From positions 1-64,000 of the forward strand of contig JABSQO010000004.1 in the NCBI GenBank assembly GCA_013215775.1: 64,000 nucleotides of DNA, in the 5' to 3' direction. Origin of the DNA: Piscirickettsiaceae bacterium. Lineage in GTDB: Bacteria; Pseudomonadota; Gammaproteobacteria; Nitrosococcales; Methylophagaceae. Shown here one piece after another: positions 48,322 to 58,601 of the stretch. The notes under the pieces were generated by a model. That model saw only the letters and a program-made list of their open reading frames with translations. It searched no databases and had not been told where the DNA came from. A program made the position numbers and the translations under genes. The number at the start of each line of letters is the position of its first letter. Position 1 is the stretch's first letter.

Positions 48322-49821
48322 ATGACAAACGAAATAGTACAAGACGAAAATAGATTAATAGCTCAGCGTCGTGAAAAATTGGCAGAGTTAAGGGAAAAAG
48401 GCAATGCCTTCCCAAATGATTTTCGTCGCAATGTGATGAATGCCGAATTAGCTGCTGAATATGAAAATATAACAGCAGAAGAGTTAAAAGAATCACCTCG
48501 CCGCGTTAAGATTGCTGGTCGATTGATGACTAAACGGGTGATGGGTAAAGCTAGTTTTGCCAATATTCGTGATATGTCAGGCAATATGCAGTTATATGTT
48601 AAACGTGATAATTTAGCGGAAGGTATTTATGCTGATTTTAAGCGTTGGGATCTCGGCGATATTATTGCCGCCGAAGGTGTGATGTTTCGCACTCAAAAAG
48701 GTGAATTATCGGTATTAGTGGATGATATTCGCTTACTAACAAAATCATTACGGCCTTTACCTGAAAAATTCCACGGTTTATCTGATCAAGAAACGCGATA
48801 TCGTCAGCGTTATGTTGATTTGATTATGAATGAAGCAAGTCGTGAAACCTTTATTATTCGCACCAAAGTCATTGATGGTATTCGTCGTTTTTTAATGGAA
48901 AAAGACTATTTAGAAGTTGAAACGCCGATGATGCAAGCCATTCCAGGTGGTGCAACAGCGAGACCTTTTACCACTTATCATAATGCGTTGGATATGGACT
49001 TATTCTTACGTATTGCACCAGAACTATATTTAAAACGCTTAGTTGTGGGCGGTTTTGAACGGGTATTTGAAATTAACCGTAATTTCCGTAATGAAGGTTT
49101 ATCAACCCGTCATAATCCAGAATTCACCATGGTTGAATTTTATCAAGCCTATGCTGATTTCAATGACTTAATGGATTTGACCGAAGAGATGTTACGAACG
49201 GTCACACAAGATGTACTAGGGTCATCACAAGTGCATTATCAAGGCACCGATTTAGATTTTTCTAAACCATTCCATCGTATGACAGTGATTGAATCTATAT
49301 TACAGTTTAATGCCGATATTTCAGCTGAACAATTGGCCACAATAGAAGCAGCAACACACGTCGCCGAAGGCTTAGGTATTCCATTAAAAGAGAGTTATGG
49401 TCTAGGTAAAATTCAAATTGAGATATTTGAAAAAACGGTTGAACATCGTTTGATGGAACCCACATTCATAACGGCTTATCCAACCGAAGTATCACCATTA
49501 GCTCGTCGAAGTGATAATGATCCATTTGTAACGGATCGATTTGAGTTTTTTGTCGGTGGACGTGAAATTGCCAATGGTTTCTCAGAGTTAAATGATTCTG
49601 AAGATCAAGCCGAGCGTTTCCAAGCACAAGTGGCTGAAAAAGATGCCGGTGATGATGAAGCTATGCACTTTGATGAAGATTATATTCGCGCTCTTGAATA
49701 CGGCATGCCACCAACAGCTGGTGAAGGTATCGGTATTGACCGTTTGGTTATGCTGTTAACTGATTCGCCGTCAATTCGAGATGTATTACTGTTCCCACAT
49801 ATGCGACCAGAAACAAGTTAA
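48322..49821 (+). CDS. lysS: Lysyl-tRNA synthetase, class II
   Basis: A 499-residue class II synthetase. N-terminal OB-fold anticodon domain (about 55-150, [18 protein letters not shown]) and catalytic core with motif 2 ([20 protein letters not shown]), and motif 3 ([17 protein letters not shown]). A bidirectional terminator follows. Operon with prfB. Confidence 0.97.
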   Translation: MTNEIVQDENRLIAQRREKLAELREKGNAFPNDFRRNVMNAELAAEYENITAEELKESPRRVKIAGRLMTKRVMGKASFANIRDMSGNMQLYVKRDNLAEGIYADFKRWDLGDIIAAEGVMFRTQKGELSVLVDDIRLLTKSLRPLPEKFHGLSDQETRYRQRYVDLIMNEASRETFIIRTKVIDGIRRFLMEKDYLEVETPMMQAIPGGATARPFTTYHNALDMDLFLRIAPELYLKRLVVGGFERVFEINRNFRNEGLSTRHNPEFTMVEFYQAYADFNDLMDLTEEMLRTVTQDVLGSSQVHYQGTDLDFSKPFHRMTVIESILQFNADISAEQLATIEAATHVAEGLGIPLKESYGLGKIQIEIFEKTVEHRLMEPTFITAYPTEVSPLARRSDNDPFVTDRFEFFVGGREIANGFSELNDSEDQAERFQAQVAEKDAGDDEAMHFDEDYIRALEYGMPPTAGEGIGIDRLVMLLTDSPSIRDVLLFPHMRPETS

Positions 49822-49846
49822 GAAAAATTGTTAGATTAAGAACACT

Positions 49847-49887
49847 AAAAAGCCCTTATTTCACAGAATGAAATAAGGGCTTTTTTT
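49847..49887. terminator. Bidirectional terminator between lysS and the HDOD gene
   Basis: AAAAGCCCTTATTTCA and TGAAATAAGGGCTTTT arms are perfectly complementary around a CAGAA loop. T-runs exist on both strands (seven T on plus, five on minus), so it can serve both convergent genes. Confidence 0.94.
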
Positions 49888-49912
49888 AGAGTAATGCTAA
49901 TTTACTGAAGTT

Positions 49913-50752
49913 TTAAAATCCAAATAAGGCTAGTGCTTCGGCGTATTCTTCACTATTTTCATCTAATTCGACCACGTTCATCCCAGTTTCGATGCCTAAT
50001 TTCGCAAATGCAGGGATTTTAGCTAATACATTAGGATCGAGTGCTTTTTCAGTATTCATATAAGACTGCAAATTAGCCACCTGAACGATATCGACTAAAT
50101 CAGGGCCATTAGCACTATTTCGATTGAGATTTTCATGTTCTGCTGCCACGGCAATTAAGGTTTCTGGAAATTCCCATTTTCTAAGGATTGCTGCACCTAC
50201 ACGAGGATGTAAGCTGGACACTACTCCATCTAATAGTGCCGTGTTTTTCAGTAAGTTTGGTTTTTCATCGGCTTTCATCAGGATTGGAAGAGTACCAATA
50301 TCATGGATTAAACCCGCTAACATGGCTTCGTCATTGTTTATGCTTGGATGATTACGAGCTAATATTTGACTCAGTGCTGAAACTTGTATGCTCTGTTCCC
50401 ATAGCTCGTGTAAACGTTTGTCTAAGTGATTAGATGTGGCTTGGAAAATTTGTTCCATCACCAGACTTGTGACAAGATTCCTGACCAGTGAAAGGCCTAA
50501 GCGTGAAATTGCCATTTGCACACTTTCTATCGGCACTCTTCCTCGATATAGAGGGCTATTAGCAACCTTCAATAATCGTGCAGATAAGGCGGCATCTGTG
50601 ATAACAATATCTGCTATTTGTGAGGCTGTGGCATCGGGCTCATCCACCACATCTCGCACCTTTAATGCGACTTCTGGTAGTGTCGGTAGCGCCAATGTAC
50701 CGCTTTCAAGGTCAGCTAATATTTCGTTATAAAAAATTTCTTGTTCTGTCAT
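49913..50752 (-). CDS. HDOD domain protein
   Basis: A 279-residue HDOD protein. The domain (about 15-210) has LPTLPEVALKVRDVV, ARLLKVANSPLYRG, and the relic HD region GLIHDIGTLPILM. No other domain is attached. HDOD proteins act in signalling; this one probably binds a partner, since most of the HD metal residues are missing. It faces lysS and diverges from the AlaC-like gene. Confidence 0.88.
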   Translation of the reverse strand: MTEQEIFYNEILADLESGTLALPTLPEVALKVRDVVDEPDATASQIADIVITDAALSARLLKVANSPLYRGRVPIESVQMAISRLGLSLVRNLVTSLVMEQIFQATSNHLDKRLHELWEQSIQVSALSQILARNHPSINNDEAMLAGLIHDIGTLPILMKADEKPNLLKNTALLDGVVSSLHPRVGAAILRKWEFPETLIAVAAEHENLNRNSANGPDLVDIVQVANLQSYMNTEKALDPNVLAKIPAFAKLGIETGMNVVELDENSEEYAEALALFGF

Positions 50753-50847
50753 GACAATAAGTTCTGTAAAATGTTTATAAATCGCAAGCCATTCTCAGTT
50801 ATTTTTTATGATTTGCCAACTATTTTTTGCTATTGTCAGGTACTAGC

Positions 50848-52026
50848 TTGAACGAAGACTTTCCTAGAATTAACCGTCTGCCACCGTATGTGTTTAATAT
50901 CGTTAATGATTTAAAGGCGCAGGCGCGTGCTCGCGGTGAGGATATTATTGACTTTGGCATGGGTAATCCTGACAAGCCTGCACCACAACATATCATCGAT
51001 AAGTTAGTTGAGGCAGCTCAAAGACCGGATACTCACCGCTATTCTGTATCTCGAGGCATACCTCGTTTGCGCAAAGCTGTGTGTGATTGGTATCAACGTA
51101 AGTTTGATGTCACATTAGATCCGGATTCAGAAACTATCGTTACGATTGGATCGAAAGAAGGACTAGCCCATCTTGCTTTGGCAACAGTGGGTCCTGGAGA
51201 TGCGATATTAGTCCCTAATCCTGCGTATCCTATCCATCCTTATGGATTTGTGATTTCTGGTGCGGACATCCGACATGTCCCATTGGTAGAAGGTGGTGAC
51301 TTTTTTGCTGAATTAGAAAAGTCAGTCAAAGATTCATGGCCGAAACCAAAAATGTTGGTATTAAACTTTCCGGGCAATCCAACAACACAATGTGTTGATT
51401 TAGAATTCTTCGAACGAGTGATTGCCTTTGCTAAAGAACATGAAATTTGGGTTGTGCATGATTTAGCCTACGGTGAAATCACCTTTGATGGTTATAAAGC
51501 ACCTTCTATTCTGCAAGTCCCAGGCGCTAAAGATGTCGCAGTAGAATTTTACACTTTATCTAAAACATACAATATGCCTGGTTGGCGAGTGGGCTTTATG
51601 TCAGGGAATAAAACATTAGTTGCGGCATTAGCACGAATGAAATCATATCTTGATTACGGTATGTTTACCCCGATTCAAATTGCCGCTATTGCTGCATTAG
51701 ATGGCCCACAAGACTGTGTTGATGAAGTGGTGGCAACCTATAAAAGTCGCCGCGATGTACTTTGCGATGGTTTAAATGCGATTGGTTGGAAAGTTGAGAA
51801 ACCTAAAGCAACGATGTTTGTTTGGGCAAAAATCCCCGAAAAATATCGTGAAATGGGATCGTTAGAATTTACTAAAAAATTATTGCAAGAAGCGAAAGTG
51901 GCGGTTTCACCAGGCATCGGTTTTGGTGAATATGGTGATGACCATGTGCGCTTTGGTTTGATTGAAAATGAACATCGTACACGTCAAGCGGTCCGTGGGA
52001 TCCGAGACATGTTTAGGAAAGGATAA
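50848..52026 (+). CDS. alaC: AlaC-type pyridoxal-phosphate aminotransferase
   Basis: A 392-residue class I/II aminotransferase. The N-terminus [20 protein letters not shown] and [15 protein letters not shown] are characteristic of the AlaC group (glutamate-pyruvate aminotransferase). The PLP lysine is in [15 protein letters not shown]. The start is taken as TTG 50848 with AGGT upstream (about 8 bases); TTG 50827 is possible. It lies six bases before hom, so alanine and threonine synthesis genes are grouped. Symbol is by family. Confidence 0.85.
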   Translation: MNEDFPRINRLPPYVFNIVNDLKAQARARGEDIIDFGMGNPDKPAPQHIIDKLVEAAQRPDTHRYSVSRGIPRLRKAVCDWYQRKFDVTLDPDSETIVTIGSKEGLAHLALATVGPGDAILVPNPAYPIHPYGFVISGADIRHVPLVEGGDFFAELEKSVKDSWPKPKMLVLNFPGNPTTQCVDLEFFERVIAFAKEHEIWVVHDLAYGEITFDGYKAPSILQVPGAKDVAVEFYTLSKTYNMPGWRVGFMSGNKTLVAALARMKSYLDYGMFTPIQIAAIAALDGPQDCVDEVVATYKSRRDVLCDGLNAIGWKVEKPKATMFVWAKIPEKYREMGSLEFTKKLLQEAKVAVSPGIGFGEYGDDHVRFGLIENEHRTRQAVRGIRDMFRKG

Positions 52027-52032
52027 AATAAA

Positions 52033-53343
52033 GTGCAATCAGTAAAAGTAGGCGTTCTGGGTCTAGGAACAGTAGGTGGCGGTACCGTTAATGTATTAAG
52101 CCGTAATATAAAAGAAATTACTCGTCGTGCGGGTAGAGATATTGAAATCACGCGAGCAGCAGATCGTGATTTAGATAGCCCCAAAGTATGTAGTCTGGAT
52201 GGTATTGCTTTGACAACGGATGCCATGGAAATAGTCACTGATCCAGAGATTCAAATCGTTGTTGAATTAATCGGCGGAACTGGTATTGCGCGGGAGTTGG
52301 TTTTAAAAGCGATTGAAAATGGTAAACATGTTGTCACCGCAAATAAAGCTCTGATTGCGATGCATGGCAATGAATTATTTGCCAAAGCACAAGAAAAAGG
52401 TGTGACCATTGCTTTTGAAGCGGCAGTTGCTGGCGGCATACCTATTATTAAAGCCATGCGTGAAGGTTTGGCGGCTAATAGTATTGAATGGTTAGCAGGC
52501 ATTATCAATGGTACGGGTAATTTTATTCTGACTGAAATGCGTGATAAAGGTCGTGACTTTGCTGATGTATTGGTCGAGGCTCAAGCTTTAGGTTATGCCG
52601 AAGCGGATCCGACATTTGATGTTGAAGGTATTGATGCCGCACATAAGTTAACTATTATGGCTTCGATTGCATTTGGTATTCCATTGCAATTTGATAAGGC
52701 TTATACAGAAGGTATCAGCAAGATTTCTCAAGAAGATGTTAAATATGCTTCTGAATTAGGTTATCGCATTAAACATTTAGGTCTTACTCGCAAAACAGAA
52801 CGTGGTATCGAGCTTCGGGTTCATCCGACCTTGATTCCACACCGTCGTTTGATCGCTAATGTCGATGGTGTAATGAATGCCGTATTAGTACATGGCGATG
52901 CAGTTGGTCCAACACTTTATTATGGTGCTGGAGCAGGTTCAGATGCGACAGCCTCGGCTGTGGTAGCGGATATTATTGATATTGTCAGAGCGCTGACAAC
53001 GGATCCTGAAAATCGAGTTCCTCATTTAGCATTCCAACCTGATGCTTTAGTTGATATACCGATATTACCGATGTCAGAAGTAGTCACATCATATTATTTG
53101 AGAATTCACACTGAAGATAAGCCGGGAGTACTTGCTGATATTACCCGTATTTTAGGCGAGCAAGGCATTAGTATTGAAGCGATTTTGCAAAAACAGCCTG
53201 AAGAGCATAACGGTATAATTCCAGTGATTATTTTGACGCAAGAAATTGTTGAAAAGAATATGAATGAAGCGATTTCACAAATCGAAGCGCTTGATAGTGT
53301 TAAAGATTCAATTATGCGTATTCGTGTTGAATCTTTGGGCTAA
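52033..53343 (+). CDS. hom: Homoserine dehydrogenase
   Basis: A 436-residue single-function homoserine dehydrogenase with a C-terminal ACT domain. NAD(P) motif GVLGLGTVGGGTV at residues 7-19; catalytic block INGTGNFILTEM and EADPTFDVEGIDAAHKL. The ACT region (about 353-430, SYYLRIHTEDKPGVLADIT) suggests feedback control by threonine. GTG start. thrC follows after 38 bases. Confidence 0.97.
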   Translation: MQSVKVGVLGLGTVGGGTVNVLSRNIKEITRRAGRDIEITRAADRDLDSPKVCSLDGIALTTDAMEIVTDPEIQIVVELIGGTGIARELVLKAIENGKHVVTANKALIAMHGNELFAKAQEKGVTIAFEAAVAGGIPIIKAMREGLAANSIEWLAGIINGTGNFILTEMRDKGRDFADVLVEAQALGYAEADPTFDVEGIDAAHKLTIMASIAFGIPLQFDKAYTEGISKISQEDVKYASELGYRIKHLGLTRKTERGIELRVHPTLIPHRRLIANVDGVMNAVLVHGDAVGPTLYYGAGAGSDATASAVVADIIDIVRALTTDPENRVPHLAFQPDALVDIPILPMSEVVTSYYLRIHTEDKPGVLADITRILGEQGISIEAILQKQPEEHNGIIPVIILTQEIVEKNMNEAISQIEALDSVKDSIMRIRVESLG

Positions 53344-53381
53344 GCACATAACAAAATATAGAGTTTAAAAGGAAAATAATC

Positions 53382-54464
53382 ATGCCATTTCGACCACGTT
53401 ACACAGGATTAATTGATCGTTACCGTGACCGTCTTCCCGTTAGTGCGGATACTAAATTGATTAGCTTGGGTGAAGGTAATACACCATTACTTAAATTAAA
53501 CAATATCCCTAGCGTACTAGGTAAAGATGTTGAAATTTACGTCAAATACGAAGGGTTAAACCCGACTGGTTCATTTAAAGACCGTGGTATGACCATGGCA
53601 GTCACTAAAGCAGTCGAAGAAGGCAGTAAAGCGATTATTTGTGCCTCAACGGGGAATACCTCCGCTTCAGCCGCAGCCTATGCAGCGCGTGCAGGCATAG
53701 CCGCATTTGTATTGATTCCTGAGGGTAAAATTGCCTTAGGTAAATTAGCCCAAGGCATGATGCATGGGGCAACAGTTATCCAAATTAAAGGTAACTTTGA
53801 TGAAGGTATGCAACTGGTCAAAGAAGTGGCAAAACATGCCCCTGTGACGATTGTAAACTCAATCAACCCGTACCGATTACAAGGTCAAAAAACAGCCGCA
53901 TTTGAAATTGTCGAAGAACTTTCTTGTGCACCTGATTTCCATTGTTTACCTGTCGGTAATGCCGGAAATATTACTGCGCATTGGATGGGCTATAGCGAAT
54001 ATTTTGCTGAGGATATTATCACCACTCGACCTAAAATGGTCGGTTATCAAGCTGCAGGCAGTGCTCCCTTTATGCGGGGTCATATGGTAGATAATCCTGA
54101 AACAGTCGCCACAGCAATTCGTATTGGCCATCCACAAAGCTGGGATAAAGCATGGAAAGTCCAAGAAGAATCACAAGGTTGGTTTGACGAATGTAGCGAT
54201 GAAAAAATCTTGGCTGCTCAGAAATTATTGGCTGAGCATGAAGGTATCTTCTGTGAACCTGCATCAGCAACATCATTAGCCGGTGCTATTAACGATATTA
54301 ATAGTGGAAAAATTCCTGAAGGAAGCAAAATTGTCTGTACATTAACCGGACATGGTTTGAAAGATCCTGATACAGCGATCAAACAAAGCACTTCACCCAT
54401 GTTAACCGTTGATGCCACATTAGATGCAGTACGCGATGCGATTTTAAATAATATGGTCGATTGA
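53382..54464 (+). CDS. thrC: Threonine synthase
   Basis: A 360-residue short-form threonine synthase, fold type II PLP. PLP lysine 66 in NPTGSFKDRGM; phosphate site STGNTSASAAAYAARAG and C-terminal CTLTGHGLKDPDT. It finishes the hom-thrC threonine branch. The short class resembles plant/Gram-positive types more than the E. coli 428-aa enzyme, common in Pseudomonas relatives. Confidence 0.96.
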   Translation: MPFRPRYTGLIDRYRDRLPVSADTKLISLGEGNTPLLKLNNIPSVLGKDVEIYVKYEGLNPTGSFKDRGMTMAVTKAVEEGSKAIICASTGNTSASAAAYAARAGIAAFVLIPEGKIALGKLAQGMMHGATVIQIKGNFDEGMQLVKEVAKHAPVTIVNSINPYRLQGQKTAAFEIVEELSCAPDFHCLPVGNAGNITAHWMGYSEYFAEDIITTRPKMVGYQAAGSAPFMRGHMVDNPETVATAIRIGHPQSWDKAWKVQEESQGWFDECSDEKILAAQKLLAEHEGIFCEPASATSLAGAINDINSGKIPEGSKIVCTLTGHGLKDPDTAIKQSTSPMLTVDATLDAVRDAILNNMVD

Positions 54465-54484
54465 ACGAGAGCCTTAAATTTAAC

Positions 54485-54991
54485 ATGACAGAGCAAGATC
54501 AACCCATAGAACAAGACATTGCTGCGGCGAAAGTACCGCATGATATTTTCTTAAGCAATTTGATCATGAATCATATGTTGTTGTTTGCCGGCATTGCGAC
54601 ATTTGGTCCATCGTATATGATGTTTATCGTAATGGTGCCGATATTTTCCATTTTAGTGTTGGCTTATACCTTTTACCGATCAGCAAAGGTGAAACGAGAA
54701 GAAGATGAGTTTGTCTATATCCATTGGCAAATAGCGCGCCGGTGGAGCAAGTTGTTTGCCGGCATACTAACACTATTAGCTTTAGTCGCCTTATTGGGCT
54801 CGTTAGCGAATCAACATTTAGGGCTAATGAAAGAAGCCGTCTATGCCATTATTGGTGGCTTAGGCATATTACCAACCTTAGTAGCCGTTTTAGTGTTGAT
54901 TGTGATTGAGTCGGACTCTTTACATCATGCACGGATGGGAACATTACCGAAATGGGCTAGAAGCCGGTTTTTGGGCGAAGAAGAAAGTTAA
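54485..54991 (+). CDS. Unknown inner membrane protein
   Basis: A 168-residue protein with four hydrophobic segments (two at about 22-60, two at about 92-145) and charged loops. Start ATG 54485 is chosen; the frame is open back to a TTG at 54461 overlapping the thrC stop. No family was recognised. It may be co-transcribed with thrC. Confidence 0.6.
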   Translation: MTEQDQPIEQDIAAAKVPHDIFLSNLIMNHMLLFAGIATFGPSYMMFIVMVPIFSILVLAYTFYRSAKVKREEDEFVYIHWQIARRWSKLFAGILTLLALVALLGSLANQHLGLMKEAVYAIIGGLGILPTLVAVLVLIVIESDSLHHARMGTLPKWARSRFLGEEES

Positions 54992-55000
54992 AAGGGAAGT

Positions 55001-55353
55001 GTCCCCTTTAAATTCGAGAAACCAGAAGTGATCATCAGTTATAAAACCATTGTTATAGTGATTTTTTTTATTTCATTTGCTGCGGCTTTTGTGTATTTAA
55101 TTCAGGCTGTGTATCACATGTGCAAAGTCGCTAGCGGTGTAAAAAATGACAAAAGAGTAAATGTAGGCTTGCTTGCTCCATTTAGCCTTTTTAATAAAAA
55201 ATACTATACGGAGAGTGGGAATTTACATCGGGAAAGAATGTTTAATCGCCTATGTTATTTTTCTTTTTCTATTGTGATTTTACTGATTCTATTTTATCTT
55301 ATGGAGAACGACTTGATTTAAAGCACACAAAAAAACACAGAATTAAAGGGGAC
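55001..55353. mobile_element. Small unit bounded by inverted repeats, carrying one gene
   Basis: GTCCCCTTTAAATTC (55001-55015) and GAATTAAAGGGGAC (55340-55353) are inverted repeats with one extra A in the left copy. They enclose the 97-aa membrane gene. Whether this is a mobile unit or two REP-like sequences that happen to flank the gene is not decided. Confidence 0.4.
55028..55321 (+). CDS. Unknown small membrane protein
   Basis: A 97-residue protein with two hydrophobic segments (about 6-28 and 73-91) and a basic middle (GVKNDKRVNVG, FNKKYY). GTG start; the upstream region has a weak ribosome site (CCAGAA). No family was recognised. It is enclosed by inverted repeats and next to an IS-like remnant, so probably acquired. 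Confidence 0.5.
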   Translation: MIISYKTIVIVIFFISFAAAFVYLIQAVYHMCKVASGVKNDKRVNVGLLAPFSLFNKKYYTESGNLHRERMFNRLCYFSFSIVILLILFYLMENDLI

Positions 55354-55357
55354 GCTT

Positions 55358-55463
55358 TGAACCTGCCACATTTTAACGGATACATTAAATAGAGGACATT
55401 ATAGTCCTAGGAGTATCCCATGAGCATACATAGCAAACCGTACAAAACCTTTACCCGTGAGGG
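55358..55463 (+). mobile_element. Remnant of an IS3-like left end with start of orfA
   Basis: TGAACCTGCCACATTTTAAC resembles the terminal repeats of some IS3-family elements. An AGGAG site precedes an ATG (55420) coding for MSIHSKPYKTFTRE, similar to IS3 OrfA starts, after which the frame runs into the GGGGTCAG repeat and stops. So only about 105 bases of the element remain. Assignment is by pattern and moderate. Confidence 0.4.
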
Positions 55464-55489
55464 AATAAGGGGTCAGCCAGCTTGATTTT
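55464..55489. repeat. Short dispersed repeat (shared with 5519-5545)
   Basis: GGAATAAGGGGTCAGCCAGC followed by TTGAT is nearly the same as the minus-strand repeat at 5519-5545. It truncates the IS remnant, so it marks a deletion or insertion junction. It lies just downstream of the serA-like stop. Confidence 0.6.
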
Positions 55490-55493
55490 GACG

Positions 55494-56663
55494 TTACTCC
55501 AAACATCTAACATTTAACACACCTTCAATTTCTTCAATTTCTTTGATAACTGATTCTGGTAGTACTGTTTCGGTATCAATTAAGGTATACGCCGCATCAT
55601 GGAGCGATTTATTCAGCATATCCATAATATTGATTTCGGCATTGGCAATCGCATTGGTGATCGAGCTTAGGACGTGGGGAACATTATCGTGAGCAACAGT
55701 TAGACGATGTTGGTCAGGTATTTTTGCCACTTTAATCGTCGGGAAGTTGACCGAGTTACTAATATTACCGTTTTCTAAATAATCCTTAATTTGATCTGCC
55801 ACCATAATGGCACAGTTATCTTCTGCTTCGAGTGTTGATGCACCGAGATGAGGAAGGGCAACCACTTTAGGGTGATTTTTGAGCAAGTTACTTGGGAAGT
55901 CACAGATATAGGCATTGACTTTACCACTGTCTAAAGCAGCGACGACGGCTTCATCATTAACGATACCTGAACGAGCAAAATTCAGGATAGTGACGTTGTC
56001 ACGCATATTGATTAAGCGATCAGCATTAATCATGTTTTTAGTGCTTTCAATCAACGGCACATGAAAGGTGACAAAATCACAATGGCTGAGTAAGTCATCG
56101 ACACTGTTAGCTTGTTCTACTTCGTGAGATAACTGCCAAGCACCTTGTACAGTGATTTTAGGGTCATAACCAATCACACGCATGCCCAAGGCAGCGGCGG
56201 TATTGGCGATTTTAATACCAATAGCTCCGAGGCCGACAACACCGATTGTTTTACCGGGTAATTCAAAGCCGACAAAGTTCTTTTTGCCTGCTTCGACTTG
56301 TTGGCTTATTTCGGTATCATCACCTTCTAATTGCCGGGCAAAGTCCCAAGCAGGGCAGATATTACGTGCACTTAACAACATGCCAGTTAATACCAGTTCT
56401 TGCACAGCATGGGCATTGGCACCGGGCGCATTGAACACCGGAATACCTTTAGCGGTCATATCGTCGACTGGTATATTGTTCACGCCTGCACCGGCACGTC
56501 CAATGGCTTGAAGCGTGTCGGGGATTTCCCAATCATGCATTTTGAATGAGCGAAGTAGCACCGCATCTGGATGTTGAATCTCAGATGCGATCTCATATTG
56601 ATCACGGGGCAAACGGTCGAGTCCAGTAACTGAAATATTATTAAGCGTGAGGATCTTAAACAT
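55494..56663 (-). CDS. serA: D-3-phosphoglycerate dehydrogenase
   Basis: A 389-residue D-2-hydroxyacid dehydrogenase with C-terminal ACT domain. NAD motif GVVGLGAIGIKIANTA near residue 140; catalytic Arg in NFARSGIVND, Glu and His in LPHLGAST. The ACT region (about 318-388) suggests serine control. Together with serC immediately upstream it starts serine synthesis. It is the short PGDH form. Confidence 0.92.
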   Translation of the reverse strand: MFKILTLNNISVTGLDRLPRDQYEIASEIQHPDAVLLRSFKMHDWEIPDTLQAIGRAGAGVNNIPVDDMTAKGIPVFNAPGANAHAVQELVLTGMLLSARNICPAWDFARQLEGDDTEISQQVEAGKKNFVGFELPGKTIGVVGLGAIGIKIANTAAALGMRVIGYDPKITVQGAWQLSHEVEQANSVDDLLSHCDFVTFHVPLIESTKNMINADRLINMRDNVTILNFARSGIVNDEAVVAALDSGKVNAYICDFPSNLLKNHPKVVALPHLGASTLEAEDNCAIMVADQIKDYLENGNISNSVNFPTIKVAKIPDQHRLTVAHDNVPHVLSSITNAIANAEINIMDMLNKSLHDAAYTLIDTETVLPESVIKEIEEIEGVLNVRCLE

Positions 56664-56711
56664 TTATATCTCCGAATGGGTAACTAGTGAGCGATGATTG
56701 CCCGTTTAATA

Positions 56712-57794
56712 TTAACTGTTTTGTTGTGCAAATTCCTGCATAAATGTAATAAGTGCATCAACACCTTCTTCTGGCATCGCGTTGTAGATACTTGCACGCA
56801 TTCCACCGACGCTACGATGACCCTTAAGGCTGAGTAGATTTGCTGCTTTTGCACCTGCTAAGAAGTCAGCATCTAACGATGCATCATTCAATGTAAATGG
56901 AATATTCATCCAAGAACGATATTTTTTGTTCACCGGATTTTGATAAAAACCAGAGTTATCAATGGCAGCATATAATTTATCAGCTTTACGTTTATTAATT
57001 TCAGCCATGCCAGTTAGACCGCCTAGATCTTTAATCCATTGGAATACTAAACCGGCCATATATAAAGAATATGTCGGTGGTGTGTTGTACATAGAATCAT
57101 TGTCGGCTTGGACTTTATAGTCAAACGTTGTCGGTGTAGCAGGTATTGCATCACCGATAAGATCATCACGGACAATCACAATGGTTAAACCAGCTGGGCC
57201 AACATTCTTTTGAGCACCAGCATAAATCAATGCAAATTTAGACACATCAACTGGTCGAGATAAGATAGTTGAAGAGATATCAACTACAAGCGGCACATCG
57301 CCTGTATCGGGGATGGCATCAAATTCAACACCACCGATAGTTTCATTGGTTGTGTAATGCACATAGGCGGCATCAGGGTTTAAATTCCATGTTTCTTTTT
57401 CAGGCACGGTGGTGAAGTTGCTATCTTCGGAGCTGGCAACAATGTTGACATCACAATAGCGTTTGGCTTCAGCAATGGCTTTCTTTGACCATTGTCCAGT
57501 ATTGAAATAATCTGCCGTTGTTTTACCGCGAAGTAGATTCATTGGAATAGCTGAAAATTGTGCTGAAGCACCACCTTGCAAAAACAATACTTTGTAATTG
57601 TCAGGAATAGCCATTATTTCGCGTAAGTCTGCTTCTGCTTGTTGAGCAATAGACAAGAATTCTTTGCCGCGATGACTCATTTCCATCACACACATACCGG
57701 TTTCATCCCAATCCAAAAGTTCTTGCTGAGCACGTTGTAGAACGGCTTGAGGCAACATGGCTGGTCCAGCACTAAAATTGTATACGCGTGACAT
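56712..57794 (-). CDS. serC: Phosphoserine aminotransferase
   Basis: A 360-residue class V PLP aminotransferase. The start is MSRVYNFSAGPAMLPQAVL, the family N-terminus; the open frame upstream adds 11 non-family residues. PLP lysine in YAGAQKNVGPAG. It is followed by the serA-like gene on the same strand, so serine synthesis is a two-gene unit. Confidence 0.97.
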   Translation of the reverse strand: MSRVYNFSAGPAMLPQAVLQRAQQELLDWDETGMCVMEMSHRGKEFLSIAQQAEADLREIMAIPDNYKVLFLQGGASAQFSAIPMNLLRGKTTADYFNTGQWSKKAIAEAKRYCDVNIVASSEDSNFTTVPEKETWNLNPDAAYVHYTTNETIGGVEFDAIPDTGDVPLVVDISSTILSRPVDVSKFALIYAGAQKNVGPAGLTIVIVRDDLIGDAIPATPTTFDYKVQADNDSMYNTPPTYSLYMAGLVFQWIKDLGGLTGMAEINKRKADKLYAAIDNSGFYQNPVNKKYRSWMNIPFTLNDASLDADFLAGAKAANLLSLKGHRSVGGMRASIYNAMPEEGVDALITFMQEFAQQNS

Positions 57795-57952
57795 GAAAGG
57801 GATCCTTAGTTGGAAAATAAAAGTCACGATTGTAGCAAATAGAAAAATAAATAGGTGGATTTATTGTTGACACTGATTATAACTAGGTGCTAAGCGTTAT
57901 TGAGGGAGATTTATCTAGGCAGAATTCGCTCTGTCTTTACTGCATATTTAAC

Positions 57953-58600
57953 TTAAGTAGGGCTAAGTCGTACTAACACTTTTTGTCGCCATTCCTCTGA
58001 GAGTTCGGTGATGTCGGCTGCACGTTGCAGAATTTTGACAGGGTTGACAAAGTTAGAGTCAAAGTAGGCATTGAATAGTGTTTTCACGGCTAACTGTTGT
58101 GGATGTTGGTGAACTCGTTCGATGGCATCGCCTTGTTTTATGCTGCCAGATGCGAGTACACGAAAGTACATACCAGTGGCGCCATGTTGCACAAATAACT
58201 TAGGCATGGTTTTTAAATTGATGGCGATACCCAGTTTATAACAAGGCACTCTAGGCTGGGTTATCTCGAGTAGACAATCACCAATTTTCAGCTGGTCACC
58301 AATACATAATGTAGCTTCATCCAGATCGCTTATGGTGAGGTTTTCACCAAATTGGCCATAGTGTAGCTCTGGTTGTTCAAGCTCTGTTCGCCAATAATCA
58401 TAATGATCGGCAGAAAAAGCATAAACCGCCTTATGTTCACCACCGTGCTTATTCAAATCTACTTGCTGATCACCTGCAAGACCTGACGCTGAAATAGTGA
58501 TTTCACTATTAACAGGTTTTTTGAAAATACCCGTTGATATGAGTTTGTTGTTGTATTCGATCTCTACCGGCAGCGAAACATTGACGGAAATGAGTTTCAC
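57953..58600 (-). CDS. MOSC domain protein, YiiM type
   Basis: A 215-residue MOSC protein. The domain (about 25-165) carries HKAVYAFSADHYDYW and the conserved Cys in QPRVPCYKLG. The C-terminal helices match the YiiM type. MOSC proteins handle molybdenum-cofactor-bound sulfur or reduce N-hydroxylated compounds; the role here is unknown. GTG start one base after the stop of the upstream gene. Confidence 0.88.
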   Translation of the reverse strand: MKLISVNVSLPVEIEYNNKLISTGIFKKPVNSEITISASGLAGDQQVDLNKHGGEHKAVYAFSADHYDYWRTELEQPELHYGQFGENLTISDLDEATLCIGDQLKIGDCLLEITQPRVPCYKLGIAINLKTMPKLFVQHGATGMYFRVLASGSIKQGDAIERVHQHPQQLAVKTLFNAYFDSNFVNPVKILQRAADITELSEEWRQKVLVRLSPT

Positions 58601-58601
58601 T

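Noticed and set aside
49847-49887. Considered as a repeat element
   Set aside because: The stem with T-runs on both sides is fully explained as a shared terminator between convergent genes.
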